From Paracoccus denitrificans (GTDB lineage Bacteria > Pseudomonadota > Alphaproteobacteria > Rhodobacterales > Rhodobacteraceae), in the NCBI GenBank assembly GCA_005768755.1, contig VAFL01000002.1:186001-250000 (forward strand): a DNA stretch of 64,000 bases, written 5' to 3'. The translations under genes and the position numbers were made by a program. Position 1 is the first letter of the stretch; every line of letters starts with the position of its first letter. This document shows positions 1 through 7,538 of the stretch, in pieces. The notes beneath the pieces were generated by a model. The model saw nothing but the letters and a program-made list of their open reading frames with translations. It was not told the DNA's origin and searched no databases.

Positions 1-23
1 TCACTAACAACCCATTTGGTTTT

Positions 24-37
24 CATTTACGTAAATG
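24..37. promoter_or_regulatory. 14-bp perfect palindrome upstream of the two-component operon
   Basis: CATTTACGTAAATG is a perfect 14-bp palindrome ending 16 bases before the first start codon. A TATTGT hexamer at 42-47 could be a -10 element. That would put the transcription start at or next to the ATG at 54, so the message may be leaderless; no Shine-Dalgarno sequence is visible. An operator for autoregulation by the encoded response regulator is inference. Confidence 0.35.
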
Positions 38-53
38 TGCCTATTGTGACAGT

Positions 54-404
54 ATGATCCGTTCAGCCCTTGTTTTCCTGCTGTTTCCCATCGCCCTCAT
101 GGCCGATCAACCGGCTGTGTCGAAACTGCTTCCGCTTCACGAAGCGGCGAAAATCGTGGCCGAGCGTTTCGAAGGGCGCCTGCTTGCGGCCAGAATCGAT
201 CAGCCGGAACCTTACGAATTCGCGCGCGGCGTCAACATCGTGCACGAGCTTGTGCTGCTTTCTTCACAAGGCAATGTCCTGCGCGCCCGGCTGGACGGCG
301 AAACCGGGCGAGTTCTGGATATACGTGGGCGCGGACTGACGCAGGCGCGCGCGACGCATACGCACGACAACAAGGAGAGATCCGATGCGCTGCCTGATCG
401 TTGA
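54..404 (+). CDS. Small exported PepSY-domain protein
   Basis: The protein has 116 residues. A hydrophobic N-terminus (about residues 3-16, then MADQ) looks like a Sec signal peptide. The rest fits a single PepSY-like fold, with an amphipathic helix LHEAAKIVAERF followed by strands ending in the typical GETGRVLDIRGRG. PepSY domains are periplasmic or extracytoplasmic and can inhibit or modulate partner proteins. The last 20 bases overlap the start of the response regulator gene, so the three genes form one operon. A small PepSY protein in front of a regulator-kinase pair is a known arrangement in proteobacteria, and here it may tune the kinase from the periplasm (inference). The C-terminal tail after about residue 95 is polar and probably disordered. 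Confidence 0.75.
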   Translation: MIRSALVFLLFPIALMADQPAVSKLLPLHEAAKIVAERFEGRLLAARIDQPEPYEFARGVNIVHELVLLSSQGNVLRARLDGETGRVLDIRGRGLTQARATHTHDNKERSDALPDR

Positions 405-1059
405 GGATGATCCGACCCTTACCGCGCAGTTGTCCGGCGCATTGCGCGATGCGGGTTTCGTCACCGATTGCGCCGCCGATGGTGCACAAGGCGAATTCCT
501 GGGTGCCACGGAAAGCTATGATATCGCCGTGCTGGATCTGGGCCTGCCCGAAATGCCCGGCATCGAGGTGCTGGAAAGCTGGCGCGCGGCAGGGATTACC
601 ATGCCCGTGCTGATCCTGACCGCGCGCGGAGAATGGGCCGACAAGGTGGCGGGGTTTCGCGCCGGTGCCGATGACTATGCCGTCAAACCCTTTCGTCTGG
701 ACGAGGTGGTGATACGCGCGCAGACGCTGGTGCGCCGCGCGGCCGGCCACGCGCAACCGACGATCAGGGCCGGGTCGTTGATGCTGGACACGCAGCTTGG
801 CGTCGTCACCCGCGACGGCCTGCCCCTGAAACTGACGGCCTTCGAACAACGAATCCTCGCCTATCTGATGCACCACAAGCGGCGCGTCGTGTCGCGCACC
901 GAACTCGCCGATCACCTGTATGACGCCAATGCCGACCGCGATTTCAAATCGATCGAGGTGGTGATCGGGCGGCTGCGCAAGAAAGTCGGCGACGGCGTGA
1001 TCGAGACCCGGCGCGGCGAGGGGTATGTGCTGAACGACCAGCAGGTCACCCCTGAATGA
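385..1059 (+). CDS. OmpR/PhoP-family two-component response regulator
   Basis: The protein has 224 residues, the usual length for the family. The receiver domain (1-115) carries the acidic pair E7/D8-D9, phospho-acceptor D51 in VLDLGLPEMPG, T79 in ILTARG and K101 in VKPF. A winged-helix DNA-binding domain follows (about 125-218), ending in the typical IEVVIGRLRKKVGDGVIETRRGEGYVL region. The start is supported by AAGGAG eight bases upstream. It overlaps the PepSY gene by 20 bases and the kinase gene by the four bases ATGA, so translation is coupled. Domain pattern and kinase pairing resemble the QseB/PmrA/PhoP subgroup. The stimulus cannot be read from the sequence. Confidence 0.95.
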   Translation: MRCLIVEDDPTLTAQLSGALRDAGFVTDCAADGAQGEFLGATESYDIAVLDLGLPEMPGIEVLESWRAAGITMPVLILTARGEWADKVAGFRAGADDYAVKPFRLDEVVIRAQTLVRRAAGHAQPTIRAGSLMLDTQLGVVTRDGLPLKLTAFEQRILAYLMHHKRRVVSRTELADHLYDANADRDFKSIEVVIGRLRKKVGDGVIETRRGEGYVLNDQQVTPE

Positions 1060-2369
1060 CCGGCTGGAACTCTATCCGGGGCCGGCTTTTGTGGCTGTCG
1101 GCTTTGTGGCTGACAGCCGCCCTTGTGATGGCAAACCTGGTTATCGGCAGCGTTCTCAACCGCTTCGTGACCGACCGCTTCGATGCCGAAATGGCCGCCG
1201 TGGCCGACGCGCTTACTGTCGGCACCGTGGCCGATGCCTCGGGCCTTGCACAACTTGACGACGGCCCCAGCGACCCGCGCTTCAGCCGCCCGCTTTCGGG
1301 CTGGTATTGGCAGGTCTCGGCCGATGGCACGCCATTCGCACTGTCCGAATCCCTGTTTGATACGCCGCTGGATCTGACATTGACCACCGATTTGGCTGGT
1401 CCCGCTGCCGCCGGCCCGGATGGCGCAGCCCTGCGGGTCACGCAACGCGCCTTCACCGTGCCCGGCAGTGCCGAGAATCTGACGGTCATCGTCACGGCGC
1501 CGCAGGCGGAAATCGATGCAGCACTGGCCGCCGTTCGTCGCCCGCTTGCGATGGCGCTGGCGGTGCTGGGTGTCGGGCTGGCGTTGGCGGTCCTGTTGCA
1601 GGTAACGGCGGGGCTGGCGTCGCTGGACAAAATGGGCGCGGATCTGCGCGCCGTGCGCGAGGGACGCGCCACGCTTCTGCCCCGCCCCGATGTGTCAGAG
1701 TTGCAGCCCGTCGCAGATGAAATGAACGCGCTGCTGGCCCAGAACCGTGCCCAGCTGGCGCGCAGCCGCGAACAGATCGGCAATCTCGCACATGCGCTGA
1801 AAACGCCGCTCATGGCCCTGCAAGGCGATTTGGCGCCCGACGATCCGGGACAGGCCGTCATCGCCCGAATGGATCGCCAGATCGGATGGCATCTCAAACG
1901 CGCGCGCACCGCCAGTGGCCTGCGTGTGCTGGGTCAGGTCACACCGCTGACACCGGTGATTGACGACATCCTTCTGGTTCTGAACCGCCAGCTTCAGGAT
2001 CGTGGCATCACGGTGACCCGCGATGCACCGCCGGGGCTGACACTGCCGGTCGAGCAGGAGGACGCGCAGGAAATTCTGGGTAACCTTCTTGAAAATGCCG
2101 CGAAATGGGCGCGCAGCACGATTGCCATACGGGCCGGGCGACATGGTGACGAAACCCGGCTGAGCGTTGCCGATGACGGGCCGGGCATGGCTGATGCGGA
2201 TTTTGCGCGCGCCCTGGCGCGCGGCACCAGGCTGGACGAGCGCGGCCCGGGCGCCGGGCTTGGACTGGCGATCGTCGCCGATCTGGCCGCACTGAACGGT
2301 GGCAGGTTCCAGCTTGGCCGCGACGGCGATCTGGGTGGCCTGTCGGCGACGATTACGCTGCCCGGTTAG
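1056..2369 (+). CDS. Sensor histidine kinase paired with the upstream regulator
   Basis: The protein has 437 residues. An N-terminal membrane helix (about 11-34) leads into a periplasmic region of roughly 125 residues, then a second helix (about 163-185), a HAMP-like linker, the H-box with H246 in NLAHALKTPL, and an HATPase_c domain. The latter has the N-box N347 in LGNLLENAAKWA, the G1 box DDGPGM and the G2 box GAGLGLAIV. All catalytic motifs are intact. It is the last gene of the PepSY-regulator-kinase operon and converges with the glycosyltransferase gene 15 bases away. The periplasmic sensor region has no motif recognisable by eye, so the ligand is unknown. Confidence 0.95.
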   Translation: MTGWNSIRGRLLWLSALWLTAALVMANLVIGSVLNRFVTDRFDAEMAAVADALTVGTVADASGLAQLDDGPSDPRFSRPLSGWYWQVSADGTPFALSESLFDTPLDLTLTTDLAGPAAAGPDGAALRVTQRAFTVPGSAENLTVIVTAPQAEIDAALAAVRRPLAMALAVLGVGLALAVLLQVTAGLASLDKMGADLRAVREGRATLLPRPDVSELQPVADEMNALLAQNRAQLARSREQIGNLAHALKTPLMALQGDLAPDDPGQAVIARMDRQIGWHLKRARTASGLRVLGQVTPLTPVIDDILLVLNRQLQDRGITVTRDAPPGLTLPVEQEDAQEILGNLLENAAKWARSTIAIRAGRHGDETRLSVADDGPGMADADFARALARGTRLDERGPGAGLGLAIVADLAALNGGRFQLGRDGDLGGLSATITLPG

Positions 2370-2384
2370 GGCCGGGAAAGCGGC

Positions 2385-3605
2385 TTAATGCGGCGCGAAA
2401 CGCTCGACCCAGTCGATCAGCTTCGGCAGGCTGTCGCGATGCAGGTCATAGCCGTTCAGGATCGTCTGGCGCGCCGCTGCCCGCAGACGCGGCGCGTCGG
2501 GGTCGCCGGACAGGCCACGGATCAATGCTGCCGCCAATGCCTCGCGGTCGAAGAACGGCACCAGGCGGCCATTCTCTCCGTCGCGGATCAGCTCACGCAC
2601 GGGTTCTGTATCGGACCCTATGACATAGGCCCCGGCGGACAGCGCCTCGGTCAGTGACCAGCTCAGCACGAACGGGTAGCTGAGATAGCAGTGGACACGA
2701 CCGACCTGGATCACGCGCCGGTAATCGCCGTAAGGCACGCGGCCCAGAAAATGCAGCCGGTCCAGATCCAGCTTGCCGTCCAATTCGGCCAGAAGTTTGG
2801 CCTTCCAGCTTTCGGCGTCGCGCGGCTTGCCGCCATAGCTGGTCCCCTCGGCACCGATCAGGACCACCTGCGCGTCGGGCCGGGCGGCCATCACCTGCGG
2901 CAACGCGCGCATCAGGACGTGAAACCCGCGATACGGCTCGAGCGAGCGGGACACGTATGTCAGCACCTCGTCGCCCGCCCGCAGCGTCTTTCCGTTCGGC
3001 AAAGTGAAGCTGGCCCCTGGATCGGGCTGCATCACATCGGTGTCAATTCCGTCGTGGATGGTGGTGATCTTGGATTGCAGTTCGGCCGGAAAACTGCCGG
3101 CCTGATAACGCGTCGGCGACAGCGCCGCATCGCATTGCAGGATACCCATCGCCAGATGCGCATTGCGCGCCACGCTGTTGAAGCGCGACCAATCGAGATC
3201 ATGCGTCACCTCGGCATCGAACCCGATGTCATGGCCGCGCGTGCGATACAGCAGTTCGGCATAGACCAGCAGCTTCGCATCGGGCCAGATTTCTTTCAGA
3301 AACAGTGTCTCGCCCCAGCCGGAATGCCCGAAAATCACATGCGGCGTATAGTTGTGCCGGTCACGCAGCGCCCGCGCCCCGCGTGCCGCCATATAGCCAC
3401 GCTCACAATGTTCGGCGTATGCCGAGGCGAAGGGCTGGTTGCAGGTGATCTTGTCAGGCGTCTTGTATTTAACCACCGGCACAGGGCTTTTGCGGTCGTT
3501 CTTCTGGTCCGTCAGGGCCAGCACCTCGTGGCCACGCGCGGCAAGTGCCGGCGCAAGATGCAGGAACTGGCCGGGAAAATTCTGATGGACCAGCAGGATC
3601 TTCAC
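2385..3605 (-). CDS. Glycosyltransferase family 4 (GT-B fold)
   Basis: The protein has 406 residues. The N-terminus MKILLVHQNFPGQFLHLAPALAARGH is the acceptor-side Rossmann start seen in GT4 enzymes. The donor-binding half contains YVSRSLEPYRGFHVLMRALP and SWSLTEALSAGAYVIGSD, where the glutamate of TEAL is in the usual nucleotide-sugar-binding position. There is no membrane segment, so it is cytoplasmic or membrane-peripheral. It starts with GTG that overlaps the yejF stop codon (GTGA), so it is translationally coupled to the ABC importer operon. The acceptor is unknown; a surface or extracellular polysaccharide is likely from family behaviour. Why it is coupled to a peptide importer is unclear. 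Confidence 0.85.
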   Translation of the reverse strand: MKILLVHQNFPGQFLHLAPALAARGHEVLALTDQKNDRKSPVPVVKYKTPDKITCNQPFASAYAEHCERGYMAARGARALRDRHNYTPHVIFGHSGWGETLFLKEIWPDAKLLVYAELLYRTRGHDIGFDAEVTHDLDWSRFNSVARNAHLAMGILQCDAALSPTRYQAGSFPAELQSKITTIHDGIDTDVMQPDPGASFTLPNGKTLRAGDEVLTYVSRSLEPYRGFHVLMRALPQVMAARPDAQVVLIGAEGTSYGGKPRDAESWKAKLLAELDGKLDLDRLHFLGRVPYGDYRRVIQVGRVHCYLSYPFVLSWSLTEALSAGAYVIGSDTEPVRELIRDGENGRLVPFFDREALAAALIRGLSGDPDAPRLRAAARQTILNGYDLHRDSLPKLIDWVERFAPH

Positions 3606-5251
3606 GGCCCGTAATCGCGAAAAGCGGCATCCATCAGGGTGCGGGTATAATCTGTTGCCGGTGCGTCAAAGATCTGATCGACCGGCCCCTGTTCGACCAC
3701 CTCGCCAGCGCGCATGACCATCATCTTGTGGGCCATCGCGCGAACGACGCGCAGGTCATGACTGATGAACAGGAAGGCCAGACCGTGATCGCGTTGCAGC
3801 TTGCGCAGCAATTCGACGATCTGGACCTGCACGGTCATATCCAGTGCACTTGTCGGTTCGTCCAGCACCACGACCTTGGGGCGCAGGATCATCGCCCGCG
3901 CAATCGCGATGCGCTGACGTTGCCCGCCAGAAAATTCATGCGGATAGCGATGCATCGCCTCGGGCGGCAGGCCGACTTCCTGCATGATTTCGGCCACCAT
4001 CTCGCGTCGGTTGCGGCCGGGTTCGACCCCGTGCACGCCCAGCCCCTCGGCGATGATCTGTTCGACGGTCATGCGGGGCGACAGGCTGCCGTAAGGGTCC
4101 TGAAAGACGATCTGCATGTCGCGGCGCAGCCGGCGCAACTGACGCGCCCGCCAGCCCGAGATATCCTGACCAAGATACAGGATCGGCCCGTCGCTTTCGA
4201 TCAGCCGCATGACCGCCAACGCCAGCGTCGTCTTGCCGGACCCGGATTCGCCCACGATCCCCAGCGTCTCGCCCTCGCGTACGGACAGGGTGGCGCCATT
4301 CACGGCCTTCACATGGCCGACGACGCGGCGCAGAAGCCCGCGCTTGATCGGAAACCAGATCTTCAGATCCCGCGTCTCGACCAGTGTCTTGGCACCTTCC
4401 GGCACCGGATCGGCGCGGCCCGTCGGCTCTGCCTGAAGCAGCTTGCGGGTATATGGATGGCGCGGATCGGTGAAAATCGCTTCGACCGGGCCTTGTTCGA
4501 CGATGACGCCGTCCTTCATCACGCAGACTCGATCGGCAATCCGCCGCACAAGGCCCAGATCGTGGCTGATGAACAGCATCGACAGCCCCTCCTCGCGCTT
4601 CAGCTCGGCCAGAAGATCCAGTATCTGCGCCTGAATGGTCACATCCAGCGCGGTCGTCGGTTCATCCGCGATCAGAAGTTCCGGTCCGTTTGCCAGCGCC
4701 ATTGCGATCATCACCCGCTGGCGCTGCCCGCCGGACAGTTGATGCGGATAATCCGCCAGTCGGGTTTCCGGGTCCCGAATGCCAACGCGGGTCAGCAGTT
4801 CCAGTATACGGGCACGCACGGCGGCGCCCTTCAGCCCCTGATGCAGCCGGATGCTTTCGGACAGCTGCTTTTCCAGCGTGTGCAGCGGGTTGAGCGAGGT
4901 CATCGGTTCCTGAAAGATGAAGCTGATGTCATTGCCGCGAATAGCGCGCAACTTCGCGGGCGTCGCGCCCACAAGTTCCTCGCCCTCATAGCTGATTGCC
5001 CCGTCCAGATGCGCGGCATCGCCAAGAAGCTGCACCGTGGACAGCGCCGTCACCGACTTGCCCGACCCCGATTCGCCGACCAGTGCCACCGTCTCGCCGC
5101 GGCCGATCTGGAAGCTGACCCCACGCACCGCCGGGATAAGCTGACCGTCCTGACTGAAGCTGATCTTCAGGTCACGAATGTCCAGCACCACCTCGGACAA
5201 TGCGGGCGAGGGATGCACCACCGGTGCTGGATCGGTGACGACAGTGCTCAT
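3602..5251 (-). CDS. yejF: YejF-type oligopeptide ABC transporter, fused double ATPase
   Basis: This 549-residue protein carries two ABC ATPase domains in tandem. The first has Walker A GESGSGKS at 59-66 and signature LSGGQRQRV. The second has a Walker A GESGSGKT near residue 335 and signature FSGGQRQRIAIARAM, each followed by a Walker B aspartate-glutamate (LLIADEPTTALD, VVLDEPTSALD). Fused Opp/Dpp-type ATPases are typical of YejF. It powers the YejB/YejE permease on the cytoplasmic face. The start overlaps the yejE stop by four bases and its stop overlaps the glycosyltransferase GTG. Full length and intact. Confidence 0.93.
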   Translation of the reverse strand: MSTVVTDPAPVVHPSPALSEVVLDIRDLKISFSQDGQLIPAVRGVSFQIGRGETVALVGESGSGKSVTALSTVQLLGDAAHLDGAISYEGEELVGATPAKLRAIRGNDISFIFQEPMTSLNPLHTLEKQLSESIRLHQGLKGAAVRARILELLTRVGIRDPETRLADYPHQLSGGQRQRVMIAMALANGPELLIADEPTTALDVTIQAQILDLLAELKREEGLSMLFISHDLGLVRRIADRVCVMKDGVIVEQGPVEAIFTDPRHPYTRKLLQAEPTGRADPVPEGAKTLVETRDLKIWFPIKRGLLRRVVGHVKAVNGATLSVREGETLGIVGESGSGKTTLALAVMRLIESDGPILYLGQDISGWRARQLRRLRRDMQIVFQDPYGSLSPRMTVEQIIAEGLGVHGVEPGRNRREMVAEIMQEVGLPPEAMHRYPHEFSGGQRQRIAIARAMILRPKVVVLDEPTSALDMTVQVQIVELLRKLQRDHGLAFLFISHDLRVVRAMAHKMMVMRAGEVVEQGPVDQIFDAPATDYTRTLMDAAFRDYGP

Positions 5252-6354
5252 TTGAAGGTCTTCCGGGGGTCGAACGCATCGCGGATGCCTTCAAAGATGA
5301 AGACCAGAAGCGACAGCATGATGGCAAAGGTGAAGAACGCGGTGAAGGCCAACCAGGGCGCGTTCAGGTGCTGCTTGGCGATCAGCGCCAACTCGCCCAG
5401 GCTGGGCGCAGAACTGGGCAGCCCGTAACCCAGATAATCCAGCGCCGCCAGCGTGGAGACGGTGCCGGTCACGATGAACGGCAGCATGGTCAGGGTCGCG
5501 ACCATCGCGTTCGGCAGGATATGACGGAACATGATCTTGCGGTCGCTGACGCCAAGCGCGCGCGCCGCACGGACATATTCGAAATTGCGCGCCCGCAGGA
5601 ACTCGGCCCGGACAACGCCCACAAGTGCCGGCCAGCCGAAAATGATCATGATCAGCACCAGCAGCCAGAAACTTCGCCCGAAGACGGCGAACATGATGAT
5701 GATGACGTAAAGGACCGGCGTATTCTGCCAGATTTCCAGCACGCGTTGCAGAATGATGTCCGTGCGCCCGCCGAAATAGCCCTGAATGGCCCCCATCGCG
5801 ATCCCGATGACCGAAGCGACGGCCGTCACCACCAGCGTGAACACGACCGAGGCGCGGAACCCGTAGATCGTACGCGCCAGCACATCGCGTGTCGTGTTGT
5901 CGGTGCCCAGCCAGTGGCGGCTGTCCGGGGCGCTTGGCGCCTCGCCCACCTGGTCGGTATCCAGATAGTGAAACGGGATGATCGGCCAGATCATCCAGCC
6001 CTGTTCATCCTCTGGCACGCCGGCGCTGCCATCGCGCACCGATGCGACATAGGCGGCCGGATCTTCATCCCAGCATTCTTCCCGGCCGCCGGAAATGATC
6101 AGGCACTGGGTGTCGGGCAGCCGGTACAGCGCCTCGGTCAGGAAATCGCCGCCGAAGGTTGTTTCGGGGTAGAACTGGAAGACGGGAAAATAAAGTTCGC
6201 CCCGGTACTTGGCGATGATCGGCTTGTTGTTCGCGATCAGTTCGGCACCCAGCGAGATCACGAACAGGATCGTGAAAAGGATCAGTGACCAATAGGCGCG
6301 CTTGTTGGCGCGGAAGTTGCGCCACCGTCGGCGGTTCAGTTCCGACATCGCCAT
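5248..6354 (-). CDS. yejE: YejE-type ABC transporter permease
   Basis: The protein has 368 residues from the ATG at 6354, which sits one base after the yejB stop (TGAAATG) behind GGGCGGG. A longer frame runs upstream into yejB but has no signal for initiation. There is a first membrane helix near the N-terminus, a long periplasmic insert (about residues 55-140), then a BPD_transp_1 core of about five helices. The ATPase-contact EAA loop is visible as RNFEYVRAARALGVSDRKI. It pairs with YejB to form the membrane channel of an oligopeptide (microcin C-like) importer. Confidence 0.92.
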   Translation of the reverse strand: MAMSELNRRRWRNFRANKRAYWSLILFTILFVISLGAELIANNKPIIAKYRGELYFPVFQFYPETTFGGDFLTEALYRLPDTQCLIISGGREECWDEDPAAYVASVRDGSAGVPEDEQGWMIWPIIPFHYLDTDQVGEAPSAPDSRHWLGTDNTTRDVLARTIYGFRASVVFTLVVTAVASVIGIAMGAIQGYFGGRTDIILQRVLEIWQNTPVLYVIIIMFAVFGRSFWLLVLIMIIFGWPALVGVVRAEFLRARNFEYVRAARALGVSDRKIMFRHILPNAMVATLTMLPFIVTGTVSTLAALDYLGYGLPSSAPSLGELALIAKQHLNAPWLAFTAFFTFAIMLSLLVFIFEGIRDAFDPRKTFK

Positions 6355-6355
6355 T

Positions 6356-7489
6356 TCAGCCCGCCCTCTTTTCGAAATCGATGCGCGGATCAACCAGAAC
6401 ATACATCAGATCCGAGATGATGCCGATCACCAGGCCCAGCAGCCCGAAGATGAACAGCGTCCCGAACACCAGCGGGTAATCGCGCTGCACCACCGCGTCA
6501 AAGCCAAGCCGCCCCAGCCCGTCAAGCGAGAAGATCGTCTCGATCAGGATCGAGGAGCCGAACAGAATGGAAAGCAACATGCCCGGCAGACCCGCGATGA
6601 TGATCAGCATGGCGTTGCGGAAGACATGACCGTAAAGCACACGACGCTCGGTCAGGCCCTTGGCACGGGCCGTCATGACATATTGCTTGTTGATTTCATC
6701 AAGGAAGCTGTTCTTGGTCAGCAGCGTCAGCGTGGCAAAGCCAGAAATCGCCATTGCCAGCACTGGCAGCGTGATATGCCACAGGTAGTCCTTGATCTGG
6801 CCCAGCAGCGACAGCTGATCGAAATTGGAACTGGTCAAGCCGCGCAGCGGGAATATCTTCCAGTAGGTGCCGCCGGCAAACAACGTCATCAGCAGAACGG
6901 CGAACAGGAAGGACGGGATCGCGTAGGCCACGACGATGATCCCCGACGTCCAGGTATCGAACGGCGTGCCCGCCTTCACGGCCTTGCGGATGCCCAGCGG
7001 GATCGAGACGAGATAGGCAAGAAGCGTCGTCCACAGCCCCAATGTGATCGACACAGGCAGCGTGCGCGCGATTTCCGTCGTTACGGAATTCGACCGGAAC
7101 CAGCTTTCGCCGAAATCGAAGCGCAGGTATTTGCCGATCATGATGCCGAAGCGGCGCACGGCGCCGATCGGTTCCTTGCGGCATTCTTCGGCCGCCAGGC
7201 TGGGTGTTCCGTCAAATCCCGGCTCGCACACGATTTCGGCAAAGCCCATCTCCAGCTCCAGCTCGGCCAGAAGTTCGGGCGGGATGCCCTGCGCGCCGGC
7301 ATACTGGATACCGCCTTCGCCGCCCCCGCCGGCAACTTCTGCCATGGTGTTGCCCTCGCCCTGGACGCGGGCGATCACCTGCTGGATCGGGCCACCCGGC
7401 ACGAACTGGATCAGGGCGAAGTTCACCAGCATGATCCCGAGCAGCGTCGGTATGACCAAAGCCAAGCGCCGTAGAATATAGGCTGCCAT
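6356..7489 (-). CDS. yejB: YejB-type ABC transporter permease
   Basis: The protein has 377 residues, beginning with MAAYILRRLALVIPTLLGIM, the classic N-terminal helix of DppB/OppB-like permeases followed by NFALIQFVPGGP. A glycine-rich periplasmic insert (GEGNTMAEVAGGGGEGG) precedes five further helices. The EAA loop is INKQYVMTARAKGLTERRV. It forms the heterodimeric channel with YejE. It lies 49 bases after yejA in the same minus-strand operon, and yejE begins one base after its stop. Confidence 0.93.
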   Translation of the reverse strand: MAAYILRRLALVIPTLLGIMLVNFALIQFVPGGPIQQVIARVQGEGNTMAEVAGGGGEGGIQYAGAQGIPPELLAELELEMGFAEIVCEPGFDGTPSLAAEECRKEPIGAVRRFGIMIGKYLRFDFGESWFRSNSVTTEIARTLPVSITLGLWTTLLAYLVSIPLGIRKAVKAGTPFDTWTSGIIVVAYAIPSFLFAVLLMTLFAGGTYWKIFPLRGLTSSNFDQLSLLGQIKDYLWHITLPVLAMAISGFATLTLLTKNSFLDEINKQYVMTARAKGLTERRVLYGHVFRNAMLIIIAGLPGMLLSILFGSSILIETIFSLDGLGRLGFDAVVQRDYPLVFGTLFIFGLLGLVIGIISDLMYVLVDPRIDFEKRAG

Positions 7490-7538
7490 GCCCTGCCCTT
7501 CTTGTCGTCAGGTCTTCTGCCTGCGCGTTTCCGACCGG

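Noticed and set aside
3545..5428. A 627-codon plus-strand frame over the ABC transporter ATPase gene
   Set aside because: It is a mirror of yejF and its neighbours, with no ribosome site and no motif. Long antisense frames of this kind occur over most genes here.
6355..6402. Longer yejE starting 16 codons earlier
   Set aside because: The extra codons are inside the yejB end; the ATG at 6354, one base after the yejB stop with a purine-rich site, is better.
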